NCBI RefSeq assembly: GCF_000194155.1
Contig: NZ_GL877878.1
Span: 248,001-312,000 of the forward strand
Source: Saccharopolyspora spinosa NRRL 18395
GTDB taxonomy: Bacteria; Actinomycetota; Actinomycetes; Mycobacteriales; Pseudonocardiaceae
Direction: 5' to 3'
Length of the DNA: 64,000 nt
Shown: positions 39,228-46,946 of the stretch, in pieces
How positions within the stretch are numbered: position 1 is the stretch's first letter
How the letters are laid out: every line of letters begins with the position of its first letter
Translations under genes and position numbers: made by a program
Notes under the pieces: generated by a model
What the model was told of the DNA's origin: nothing
Database searches by the model: none
The model's input: the letters and a program-made list of their open reading frames with translations, nothing else

Positions 39228-39473
39228 GTGAGTGCAGACAACGAGATCGTCGACAACAAGGCGCACATCCGCCACCAGTTGGACTTCGCCAACGCGGAGT
39301 GGATCGCCAGCACCGACGACCCGGACGAGCCCGGCGTCGAAATCGCCTTCGTGGACGGCTACATCGGCATGCGCAACGGCGCCGAACCGGAGGGCCCGGT
39401 CCTGGTCTTCACACCGGAGGAGTGGGATGCCTTCGTCGCGGGCGCCAAAGACGGCGAATTCGACGAACCGTGA
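39228..39473 (+). CDS. DUF397-like small protein
   Basis: The 81-residue protein ends with GPVLVFTPEEWDAFVAGAKD and GEFDEP, the hallmark C terminus of DUF397 proteins, and has VEIAFVDGYIGMRN before it. DUF397 proteins are abundant in actinomycetes, often next to XRE-type regulators, and some act as small partners of those regulators. Here it stands alone between ilvC and serA with no such regulator, and repeat copy C starts 35 bases after its stop. Confidence 0.75.
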   Translation: MSADNEIVDNKAHIRHQLDFANAEWIASTDDPDEPGVEIAFVDGYIGMRNGAEPEGPVLVFTPEEWDAFVAGAKDGEFDEP

Positions 39474-39508
39474 TTCGTCCGAGTTCCGGGGTTCTTTTGC
39501 GTGGCGTC

Positions 39509-39666
39509 GCGGGACCTCAGGCGCCTTCTCGGCTCCGGGATCCCCGACACACGTATGGACCAATACGTCGCGCCGGGGCTGTCCTCGCGAGAGGACGTCT
39601 GAGAACGCGCGGCGGTGCAAGTTGTGGGGGTGGGCTGGGCGGCTCCGCTGCTTGCGGTAGCTCCCG
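39509..39666 (+). repeat. dispersed repeat family, copy C
   Basis: It begins GCGGGACCTCAGGCGCCTTC, contains GGGATCCCCGAC, the hairpin CGTATGGACCAATACG and the perfect stem GTCCTCGCGAGAGGAC, then CTGAGAACGCGCGGCGGTGC and AAGTTGTGGGGGTGGGCT with a tail of GGCTCCGCTGCTTGCGGTAG. It fills much of the gap between the DUF397-like gene and serA; the rest of that gap (39667-39978) has no gene that I can support. Confidence 0.85.
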
Positions 39667-39978
39667 CAGACGCGGGGTGGGATGTCGCGGCGGCGGTCAC
39701 CAGCAGGTCGTCACGGGTACGGGTGGTTGCCGTGCGTGCCGGTCACTGGCGGCACAGTCGCCGCTCGCGTGACAACGTGTCCCAGCGGACTCGCGGTGTC
39801 GTTCCCGCGGCCCGGCTGATCTGCGACAATGCCGAAGAATCGGGCTTAACGGGCCGGGCTTTGCGGCGGCGGTGATCCGGGCAACACCCTTGTGAATGCT
39901 TTCTCAATCTCCCGTTAAACTCCGATCCGTCCGGGCACATCCCCGTGCCGACCGTGATCTTCCAACTGGAGTTCGCCC

Positions 39979-41574
39979 GTGACCAACGCGAGCCGTCCTG
40001 TCGTCCTGATCGCCGAGAAGCTGGCACCGTCCGTGATCGACGCCCTCGGGGACGAGGTCGAGATCCGCAACGTGGACGGCACCGACCGGCCGGCGCTGCT
40101 CGACGCCGTCGCCGACGCCGATGCGCTGCTGGTCCGTTCCGCCACCAAGGTCGACGCCGAGGTCCTGGCGGCGGCGAAAAAGCTCAAGGTCGTTGCCCGC
40201 GCCGGGGTCGGCCTGGACAACGTCGAGGTACCCGCCGCCACGGAGCGCGGCGTGATGGTCGTCAACGCCCCCACCTCCAACATCGTCTCGGCTGCCGAGC
40301 ACGCGATGGCGCTGCTACTCGCAGTGGCGCGCAACGTTGCGCAGGCCGACGCGAGCCTCAAGGGCGGCGAGTGGAAGCGCAGCTCCTACACCGGCGTCGA
40401 GCTCAACAGCAAGACCGTCGGCGTGGTCGGCCTGGGCAAGATCGGCCAGCTGTTCGCGCAGCGCGTGGCCGCCTTCGGCACCAAGCTGATCGCCTACGAC
40501 CCCTACGTGTCGCCGGGCCGCGCCGCGCAGTTGGGCATCGAGCTGGTCACCCTCGACGAGCTGCTGGCTCGTGCCGACGCGATCTCCATCCACCTGCCCA
40601 AGACCGCCGAGACCCTCGGCCTCATCGGCGCCGAGGAGCTGAAGAAGGCCAAGCCCGGTCTGCTGGTCGTCAACGCCGCCCGCGGCGGCCTGATCGACGA
40701 GGACGCGCTGGTCGACGCGCTGCGCAACGGCCAGATCGGCGGCGCAGGCATCGACGTGTTCAAGACCGAGCCGACCACCGACAGCCCGCTGTTCCAGCTG
40801 TCCAACGTCGTCGTCACCCCGCACCTGGGCGCGTCCACCGCGGAGGCCCAGGACCGCGCGGGCACCGATGTGGCCCGCTCGGTGCGGCTGGCGCTGCGTG
40901 GCGACTTCGTGCCGGACGCGGTCAACGTGCAGGGTGGCGCGGTCGGCGAGGAAGTCCGCCCGTACCTGTCGCTGACCCAGAAGCTGGGCCAGGTGCTGGC
41001 CGCGCTGGTGGGCAGCACGCCGAGCTCGGTGACCGTGGAGGCCCGCGGCGAGCTGGCCGACGAGGACGTCTCGGTGCTGCAGCTCGCGGCGCTGCGCGGC
41101 GTGTTCGCCGGTGCGGTGGAGAACCAGGTGACCTTCGTCAACGCGCCGCAGCTGGCCGAGGACCTGGGCGTGCAGGTGGAGGTCAAGACCTCTTCGGAGA
41201 GCCCGAACCACCGCAGCGTGGTGTCGGTGCGCGCGGGGCTGCCGGACGGTCGCACCGCCGTGGTCTCCGGTGCGTTGTCGGGGCCGAACCTGGTGGAGAA
41301 GCTGGTCGAGGTCAACGGCAGGCACTTCGACCTGCGTGCCGAGGGCAACGTGCTGCTGCTGGAGTACCCGGACCGGCCGGGCGTGATGGGCAAGGTCGGC
41401 ACGCTGCTCGGCGAGGTCGGCGTGAACATCGAGGCGGCTATGGTCAGCCAGACCACGGAGCGCTCCGAGGCGATCATGCTGCTGCGCGTGGACCGTCCGG
41501 TCGAGCCGGGCGTGCTGGAGCCGATCGGCGCCGCCGTCGGGGCCCGCGTCGTGCGCACCGTCAGCTTCGAGTGA
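39979..41574 (+). CDS. serA: D-3-phosphoglycerate dehydrogenase (long form)
   Basis: SerA oxidises 3-phosphoglycerate in the first step of serine synthesis. The 531-residue protein has the N-terminal substrate domain, the NAD motif GLGKIGQLFA, the catalytic region NAARGGLIDEDAL and the histidine in TPHLGASTAEAQ, then the extra intervening (ASB) domain found in mycobacterial SerA, and a C-terminal ACT domain (LLLEYPDRPGVMGKVGTLLG) that can bind serine. GTG 39979 follows a GGAG box. A hairpin at 41638-41666 may end it. Confidence 0.96.
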   Translation: MTNASRPVVLIAEKLAPSVIDALGDEVEIRNVDGTDRPALLDAVADADALLVRSATKVDAEVLAAAKKLKVVARAGVGLDNVEVPAATERGVMVVNAPTSNIVSAAEHAMALLLAVARNVAQADASLKGGEWKRSSYTGVELNSKTVGVVGLGKIGQLFAQRVAAFGTKLIAYDPYVSPGRAAQLGIELVTLDELLARADAISIHLPKTAETLGLIGAEELKKAKPGLLVVNAARGGLIDEDALVDALRNGQIGGAGIDVFKTEPTTDSPLFQLSNVVVTPHLGASTAEAQDRAGTDVARSVRLALRGDFVPDAVNVQGGAVGEEVRPYLSLTQKLGQVLAALVGSTPSSVTVEARGELADEDVSVLQLAALRGVFAGAVENQVTFVNAPQLAEDLGVQVEVKTSSESPNHRSVVSVRAGLPDGRTAVVSGALSGPNLVEKLVEVNGRHFDLRAEGNVLLLEYPDRPGVMGKVGTLLGEVGVNIEAAMVSQTTERSEAIMLLRVDRPVEPGVLEPIGAAVGARVVRTVSFE

Positions 41575-41637
41575 GCGCGCCCGGTCTGGTCCCGCTGCGT
41601 AGGTGGGACCGCGACCGGTAATTCGGACGAGTGAGGC

Positions 41638-41666
41638 GGGGCCGTTCCGCATCTTGGGACGGCCCC
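41638..41666 (+). terminator. hairpin after serA
   Basis: GGGGCCGT pairs perfectly with ACGGCCCC around a 13-base region that can add further pairs. There is no T-run. Confidence 0.6.
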
Positions 41667-41835
41667 TGCGTCGCACCTGTGACCGATGGACCTATCCCCC
41701 GTATGGGTGTCCCACTCCCCGGGACAGTTCATCCACTTGGTGGGCCCGGCGTGCCGTTGCCCACAGCCCTGCCGGTAGCCTTCGGCTCAACAGTTCGAGC
41801 CCCGCGGGTCGGGGTGGTTCTCGGGAGGTGTGTAG

Positions 41836-42879
41836 ATGCGGCTCGCTGTGATCCCCGGCGACGGGATCGGGCCGGAGGTTATTGCCGAGGCACTCAAGGT
41901 GCTCGGCGAGGTCGTGCCGGATACCGAGATCACTCGATACGACCTGGGAGCCGCGCGCTGGCACGCGACCGGGGAGCTGCTGCCCGAGTCCGTCCTGGGT
42001 GAACTCCGGCAGCACGACGCGATCCTGCTCGGCGCGGTGGGCGACCCGTCCGTGCCCAGCGGGATCCTGGAGCGCGGCCTGCTGCTGCGGCTGCGCTTCG
42101 AGCTCGACCATCACGTGAACCTGCGGCCGGCCCGGCTCTACCCGGGCGTGAAGAGTCCGGTGGCCGACCCCGGCGAGATCGACATGGTCGTGGTGCGCGA
42201 GGGCACCGAGGGGCCGTACGTCGGCAACGGCGGCCTGCTGCGCAAGGACACCACGCACGAGATCGCGACCGAGGTCAGCATCAACACCGCGTTCGGTGTG
42301 GAGCGGGTGGTGCGCGACGCGTTCGCCCGTGCCGCCTCCCGGCCGCGCAAGCACCTGACGCTGGTGCACAAGACCAACGTGCTCACTCACGCCGGATCGT
42401 TGTGGTCGCGCGTGGTCGAAGAAGTCTCGCTGCAGTACCCGGACGTCACCGTGGCCTACCAGCACGTGGATGCCACGACCATCCACCTGGTCACCGACCC
42501 GGGCCGGTTCGACGTGATCGTCACCGACAACCTGTTCGGCGACATCATCACCGACCTGGCGGGTGCGGTCACCGGCGGCATCGGGCTGGCGGCGAGCGGC
42601 AACATCGACGCCACCCGGCGCAACCCGAGCATGTTCGAGCCGGTGCACGGCAGCGCGCCGGACATCGCCGGGCAGGGCGTGGCGGACCCGACCGCGGCGG
42701 TGCTGTCGGTCGCGATGCTGCTCGATCACGTCGGCCTGACCGAGGCCGCCAAGCGGGTCGAGGCGTCGGTAGCGTTCGACCTCGCCACCCGCGACCACTC
42801 GGCCCCGGGTGCCACCTTCGCGGTCGGTGACCGTCTCGCGGCGCTGGTCTCCTCCCGCGAGGTCGCTCCGCAGGCCTGA
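41836..42879 (+). CDS. leuB: 3-isopropylmalate dehydrogenase
   Basis: LeuB oxidises 3-isopropylmalate to the leucine precursor. The 347-residue protein has [10 protein letters not shown] at the start, the substrate arginines in [20 protein letters not shown], the catalytic Tyr region [13 protein letters not shown], the metal-binding aspartates in [15 protein letters not shown] and the NAD loop [20 protein letters not shown] lies 8 bases before the ATG. leuC and leuD are 10 kb downstream; leuA is not in the window. Confidence 0.96.
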   Translation: MRLAVIPGDGIGPEVIAEALKVLGEVVPDTEITRYDLGAARWHATGELLPESVLGELRQHDAILLGAVGDPSVPSGILERGLLLRLRFELDHHVNLRPARLYPGVKSPVADPGEIDMVVVREGTEGPYVGNGGLLRKDTTHEIATEVSINTAFGVERVVRDAFARAASRPRKHLTLVHKTNVLTHAGSLWSRVVEEVSLQYPDVTVAYQHVDATTIHLVTDPGRFDVIVTDNLFGDIITDLAGAVTGGIGLAASGNIDATRRNPSMFEPVHGSAPDIAGQGVADPTAAVLSVAMLLDHVGLTEAAKRVEASVAFDLATRDHSAPGATFAVGDRLAALVSSREVAPQA

Positions 42880-42937
42880 TCGGAGTTCGAAGTCGATGAG
42901 GGCGTCCCGGTCGGGGCGCCCTTTTCGCCGACCCGAT

Positions 42938-42990
42938 GTGCAACCGGCGAGTTGCATCAAATCGCGAGTGGTGCAACCCTGGGGTTGCAC
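42938..42990. promoter_or_regulatory. paired TGCAAC/GTTGCA operators before the SRPBCC-arsR pair
   Basis: GTGCAAC-CGGCGA-GTTGCAT at 42938-42957 and GTGCAACC-CTGG-GGTTGCAC at 42971-42990 are two palindromes with the same arms. They lie 23-75 bases before the SRPBCC gene, whose downstream partner is an ArsR-type repressor. Confidence 0.75.
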
Positions 42991-43012
42991 ATTCGTTGGA
43001 TTGGAGTGACTC

Positions 43013-43447
43013 ATGGTTTCGGACCGGATCGAACGCGAGATCGTCATCGAGGCACCGGCGGTGCAGGTGTGGGCGGCCCTGCTGGAGCCCGAGTTCTGGC
43101 TCGGCGAGGCGGACCCGACCGGTGTCGAGGTCGTCGCGGGCAGCCGGCTGGTGTCGGAGCACACCGAGTACGGCCGGTTCCCGCAGCTGATCGAGAAGAT
43201 GGTCCCCAACCGCTACCTCTCGTACCGCTGGGCGAGCGCCTTCCCCGGCGACGAACCAGCGGAGGGAAACTCGACGCTTGTCGAGTTCACGCTGGTCGAG
43301 GAGGGCGGGAGCACCCGGCTGCGCGTGGTCGAGAGCGGCTTCGCGGCGCTCGCCGCGTCGGAGGCGCAGCGGCGTGGCGCGGTCGACGACAACACCGGCG
43401 GGTGGGAGCAGGTGCTGGACGAGCTCAAGCAGAAGGTGGAGAAGTAG
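43013..43447 (+). CDS. SRPBCC (AHSA1/START-like) domain protein
   Basis: The 144-residue protein has the AHSA1 pattern: REIVIEAPAVQVWAALLEPE at the start, then LVSEHTEYGRFPQLIEKMVP, YLSYRWASAFPG and the long C-terminal helix GGWEQVLDELKQKVE. These proteins bind hydrophobic ligands in a cavity. It forms a two-gene unit with an ArsR regulator 5 bases downstream, a pairing frequent in actinomycetes, and two palindromes upstream probably bind that regulator. The ligand is unknown. Confidence 0.87.
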   Translation: MVSDRIEREIVIEAPAVQVWAALLEPEFWLGEADPTGVEVVAGSRLVSEHTEYGRFPQLIEKMVPNRYLSYRWASAFPGDEPAEGNSTLVEFTLVEEGGSTRLRVVESGFAALAASEAQRRGAVDDNTGGWEQVLDELKQKVEK

Positions 43448-43452
43448 CAGGC

Positions 43453-43779
43453 GTGACGGAACGCGGTGACGTCGACGAGGTCCTGGCGGCGCTGGCCGAC
43501 CCGACCCGGCGGCAGCTGGTGGACTTGCTCGGGGAACGCGGTGAGGCCAGCGCGACGGCGCTGGCCGCCGCGCTGCCGGTGTCGCGGCAGGCCGTCGTCA
43601 AGCACCTGGCGGTGCTGGAGAACGCGGGGTTGGTGACGGCCCAGCGGGTCGGCCGGGAGGTCCGCTTCGCGATCAGGTCGGAGCCGCTGGAGACGACGGC
43701 GCGCTGGTTGGCGTCCCGCGCCGCGCGATGGGACCGACGCCTGGCGGCGATCAAGCGCCGCGCCGAATCCGGGCAGTAG
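43453..43779 (+). CDS. ArsR family transcriptional regulator
   Basis: The 108-residue winged-helix protein contains VLAALADPTRRQLVDLLGER, the recognition helix region VSRQAVVKHLAVLENAGLVT and the wing RVGREVRFAI. No metal-binding cysteine motif is visible, so it is probably not a metal sensor. The GTG start lies 5 bases after the SRPBCC stop. The paired TGCAAC palindromes upstream of the unit are the likely target, giving autoregulation. Confidence 0.9.
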   Translation: MTERGDVDEVLAALADPTRRQLVDLLGERGEASATALAAALPVSRQAVVKHLAVLENAGLVTAQRVGREVRFAIRSEPLETTARWLASRAARWDRRLAAIKRRAESGQ

Positions 43780-43801
43780 GCCTTCGCCGAAGCCGGAAGG
43801 C
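43780..43801 (+). terminator. weak hairpin after arsR
   Basis: GCCTTC pairs with GAAGGC around 10 bases, starting just after the arsR stop codon. Confidence 0.4.
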
Positions 43802-43935
43802 GCTGACCGAAGGGGAGTTCGCGCTGGCCTGCGTCGAATTCGGTTCCTGGGGCGGCAGGCGCTGACGTCGCGCCCGGATGGTGAGAATTCACGGTCACCT
43901 GGTGATCCGGCGGTGCGTTGTGGCAGCATGGGTGC

Positions 43936-43980
43936 GTGGCTTTCAACAGCGTGATCATTATTGGCGAGCGCGCCGGGTAG
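43936..43980 (+). CDS. cimA attenuator leader peptide
   Basis: The 14-codon frame from GTG encodes VAFNSVIIIGERAG, with three consecutive isoleucine codons (ATC ATT ATT) after a valine. Isoleucine is the end product of the pathway opened by the downstream gene, citramalate synthase. A -10-like CAGCAT ends 6 bases before the GTG, as for other likely leaderless genes here, and no ribosome-binding site is evident. The stop codon follows the 5' arm of the first hairpin directly. Confidence 0.75.
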   Translation: MAFNSVIIIGERAG

Positions 43981-44033
43981 ACGACTCCGCACCCCGGCGC
44001 GCTGACCTCTCGCATCTGCGGGGGGTCTTTTTT
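43968..44033 (+). promoter_or_regulatory. cimA transcription attenuator
   Basis: GCGCGCCGGG (43968-43977) pairs perfectly with CCCGGCGCGC (43993-44002). Two bases later GACCTCTCGC pairs with GCGGGGGGTC (44004-44024, with G-U pairs) and is followed by six Ts ending at 44030, or more loosely TTTTTTGTT to 44033. The layout repeats that of ilvB: leader peptide, stem over its end, then intrinsic terminator. cimA starts about 55 bases further on. Confidence 0.8.
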
Positions 44034-44085
44034 GTTGCCTGCGCTGCCGCTGCAATCCATCTCAGACGCCGACGGGAGAAAACCA

Positions 44086-45723
44086 GTGACCCGCACCAAC
44101 CCGGCCGGAACGCCGCTGGGCGACGACTTCCACGTGTACGACACGACCTTGCGGGACGGCGCGCAGCGCGAGGGAATTTCGTATTCGGTCACCGACAAGC
44201 TCGCGGTCGCGCGGCTGCTGGATTTCCTGGGCGTCGGCTTCATCGAGGGCGGCTGGCCCGGCGCGCTGCCCAAGGACACCGAGTTCTTCCACCGCGCCGC
44301 CGACGGAGAACTCGATCTCCAGCACGCCGCGCTGGTGGCCTTCGGCTCCACCCGCCGCGCCGGGACCAAAGTGGACGAAGATCAGCAAGTTCGGGCGCTG
44401 CTCGATTCGCGGGCCCCGGTGGTGACCTTGGTGGCCAAATCGGACCGGCGGCACATCGAGCGGGCGCTGCGCACCGACGTGGCCGAGAACTGCGCGATGG
44501 TGGCGGACACCGTGCGCTACCTGGTCGGCGAGGGACGCCGGGTGTTCCTCGACGCCGAGCACTTCTTCGACGGCTACGCCTTCGACCCCGACACCTCGCT
44601 GCGCGTGCTGGAATCCGCCGCGAACGCGGGCGCCGACGTCGTCGTGCTGTGCGACACCAACGGCGGGCAGCTGCCGCTGCAACTGGCCGAGACGGTCGGC
44701 GAAGTCGTATCGCGCACGGGATTGCGCGTCGGGATCCACTGCCAGGACGACACCGGATGCGCGGTGGCCAACAGCATCGCGGCCGTGCAAGCCGGTGCGA
44801 CGCACGTGCAGTGCACCGCCAACGGCTACGGGGAGCGGGCGGGGAACGCGGATCTGTTCGCCGTGATCGGCAATCTCGCCGCGAAACTGGAGATGCCGGT
44901 GTTGCCGGAGGGAAAGCTGCGCGAACTGACCAGGGTTTCGCACGCGCTGGCCGAAATCGCCAACCTGGCACCTGACACGCACCAGGCCTACGTCGGCCAG
45001 TCGACCTTCGCGCACAAGGCCGGGCTGCACGCGAGCGCGATCAAAGTGGACCCGGAGCTCTACAACCACATCGACCCGGCGGTGGTGGGCAACGCGATGC
45101 GGGTGCTGGTCACCGAAATGGCCGGGCGCGCCAGCCTGGAGCTCAAGGGCGCCGAGCTCGGTCTCGACCTCACCGAGTCGCCGGCCGCCATCACGGGGGC
45201 GGTGCGCCAGGTGAAGGAGCTGGAAGCCCGCGGCTGGTCCTTCGAAGCAGCCGACGCGTCGCTGGAACTGTTGCTGCGCCGGGAAATGGCCGCCGCGGCC
45301 GACAGCGAGCCGGTCGATGCGCCGTTCGAGCTGGAGTCCTACCGGGTGGTGCTAGACCACCGCTCGGACGGCGACGTGGTCTCCGAAGCGACTGTCAAGG
45401 TGCACGTCGCGGGGGAGCGCGTGATCGCCACCGCAGAGGGGAACGGGCCGGTCAACGCCCTCGACGCGGCGCTGCGCAAGGCGTTGGTGCCGCACCTGCC
45501 GTGGCTGGAAACCGTCGAACTGGCCGATTACAAGGTCCGCATCCTCATCGACGCCCCCGGCACCGACGCGGTCACCCGGGTGCTCCTGGAATCCCGCGAC
45601 GGCGAGGAGGAGTGGACCACTGTGGGCGTGCACGGCAACATCGTCGAAGCGAGCTGGCTCGCGCTCTGCGACGCGCTGGTGTACAAGGCCTTGCGGCGCA
45701 ACGCGATCAGCGCCCGCGGCTGA
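44086..45723 (+). CDS. cimA: citramalate synthase
   Basis: CimA condenses pyruvate and acetyl-CoA to citramalate, giving 2-oxobutyrate for isoleucine without threonine. The 545-residue protein has the HMGL-like barrel start YDTTLRDGAQREGISYSV, metal ligands in IHCQDDTGCAVANSI, and HKAGLHASAIKVDPELYNHI. This differs from 2-isopropylmalate synthase and matches the long CimA group (TIGR00977-type). The C-terminal domain is the regulatory LeuA-dimer fold. GTG 44086 follows a GGGAG box. A leader-peptide attenuator lies upstream. Confidence 0.9.
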   Translation: MTRTNPAGTPLGDDFHVYDTTLRDGAQREGISYSVTDKLAVARLLDFLGVGFIEGGWPGALPKDTEFFHRAADGELDLQHAALVAFGSTRRAGTKVDEDQQVRALLDSRAPVVTLVAKSDRRHIERALRTDVAENCAMVADTVRYLVGEGRRVFLDAEHFFDGYAFDPDTSLRVLESAANAGADVVVLCDTNGGQLPLQLAETVGEVVSRTGLRVGIHCQDDTGCAVANSIAAVQAGATHVQCTANGYGERAGNADLFAVIGNLAAKLEMPVLPEGKLRELTRVSHALAEIANLAPDTHQAYVGQSTFAHKAGLHASAIKVDPELYNHIDPAVVGNAMRVLVTEMAGRASLELKGAELGLDLTESPAAITGAVRQVKELEARGWSFEAADASLELLLRREMAAAADSEPVDAPFELESYRVVLDHRSDGDVVSEATVKVHVAGERVIATAEGNGPVNALDAALRKALVPHLPWLETVELADYKVRILIDAPGTDAVTRVLLESRDGEEEWTTVGVHGNIVEASWLALCDALVYKALRRNAISARG

Positions 45724-45751
45724 TCGCGTCGCGGTGACCCGGCCGGGGAAT

Positions 45752-45801
45752 GGGTGAGGGGCACCCGCGCCCAAGTATGTTTGTCACGGGTGCCCTCACC
45801 C
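45752..45801 (+). terminator. long-arm hairpin after cimA
   Basis: GGGTGAGG plus GCACCCG pairs with CGGGTGC plus CCTCACCC with a one-base bulge, around 20 bases that contain TATGTT, a possible -10 box for the next gene. Confidence 0.7.
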
Positions 45802-45831
45802 GAAGTCCACAGTTGATCCCGGAGGTTCGTC

Positions 45832-46614
45832 TTGCGCTTGGCACGTGTCGCCCACTCCGACGGGGTGTCCTTCGTCGCACTGGAGCCGGATCCGGCCGCA
45901 CCGCAGGAGAAGGTGCTCGCGGTCGAGATCGACCAGCACCCGTTCGGCGACCCGACGTTCACCGGTCGCAAGTGGCCGATGGCAGATGTCCGGCTGCTCG
46001 CCCCGATCCTGCCCACAAAGGTCATCTGCGTGGGCAAGAACTACGCCGAGCACGCCCGTGAGATGGGCTCGGAACCACCGGCGAACCCGGTGATCTTCAT
46101 GAAGCCGTCCACCTCGGTGATCGGCCCCAACGCCGCCATCAAGCTGCCGCCGAACTCCGAGCGGGTGGACTTCGAGGGCGAGCTCGCCGCCGTCGTCGGG
46201 CAGCCGTGCAAGGACGTGCCGGAGGCCCGGGGCACCGAGGTGCTGCTGGGCTACACGATCGCCAACGACGTCACCGCGCGCGACCAGCAGAAGGCCGACG
46301 GGCAGTGGACGCGGGCCAAGGGCTACGACACGTTCTGCCCGCTGGGCCCGTGGATCGACACCGCGGCGGACCCGGCGGACCTCAAGATCCGCACCGAACT
46401 GGACGGCGAGCTCAAGCAGGACTCGCGCACCTCGCTGCTGCTGCACGACGTCGCGGCGCTGGTTTCGTGGATCTCGCGGGTTATGACGCTGCTGCCGGGA
46501 GACGTGATCCTCACCGGTACCCCGGCCGGCGTGGGCCCGATGCGGGTGGGCCAGACGGTGTCGGTGTCCATCGACGGCCTCGGCACCCTAACCAACCCCG
46601 TTCAGCAGGGTTAG
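45832..46614 (+). CDS. fumarylacetoacetate hydrolase family protein
   Basis: The 260-residue protein has the FAH fold: KVICVGKNYAEHAREMG, PVIFMKPSTSVIGPN, the metal-binding VDFEGELAAVVG and GYTIANDVTARDQQ, and the C-terminal GDVILTGTPAGVGPM. The group includes HpcE-type isomerases/decarboxylases and acylpyruvases, and the substrate is open. It has the same place upstream of gltX as Rv2993c. The TTG start has GGAGG 7 bases before it. Its last codons lie in the first unit of a 120-bp tandem duplication. Confidence 0.85.
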   Translation: MRLARVAHSDGVSFVALEPDPAAPQEKVLAVEIDQHPFGDPTFTGRKWPMADVRLLAPILPTKVICVGKNYAEHAREMGSEPPANPVIFMKPSTSVIGPNAAIKLPPNSERVDFEGELAAVVGQPCKDVPEARGTEVLLGYTIANDVTARDQQKADGQWTRAKGYDTFCPLGPWIDTAADPADLKIRTELDGELKQDSRTSLLLHDVAALVSWISRVMTLLPGDVILTGTPAGVGPMRVGQTVSVSIDGLGTLTNPVQQG

Positions 46615-46838
46615 AAGAGCGGGTTTCCGGGCCCGTTTCGCGCAGCCGATCCGGGTACCGGAACCCCAGGCACCACCCGGTCTCCGGGCTCCGCAATTTC
46701 CATTTGAAACTGCACCCCAGTTCAGCAGGGCTAGAAGAGCGGGTTTCCGGGCCCGTTTCGCGCAGCCGATCCGGGTACCGGAACCCCAGGCACCACCCGG
46801 TCTCCGGGCTCCGCAATTTCCATTTGAAACTGCACCCC
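46599..46838. repeat. 120-bp tandem duplication, two units
   Basis: Positions 46601-46718 recur at 46721-46838 with one visible difference (T at 46611, C at 46731). The first unit includes the last codons and TAG stop of the FAH gene. Each unit has GCGGGTTTCCGGGCCCG, CCGGGTACCGG and GCAATTTCCATTTGAAACTG, the last belonging to the AATTTCMATTGAAA family. The near identity points to a recent event. Confidence 0.95.
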
Positions 46839-46861
46839 ACACACGGCCCAGTCCGTCCCCA

Positions 46862-46881
46862 GTTTCAATGAGCGTTTTTCA
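46862..46881. repeat. half palindrome AGTTTCAATGAGC
   Basis: AGTTTCAATGAGCGTTTTTC matches the copy at 29939. It sits next to the tandem duplication, so three members of the palindrome family lie within 200 bp. Confidence 0.5.
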
Positions 46882-46946
46882 TCCTGGTCGATCCGCAGCC
46901 GTCGTGACGCGAGGTCGTCGCATACGCCGAAGGCGCATCGCTGTTG

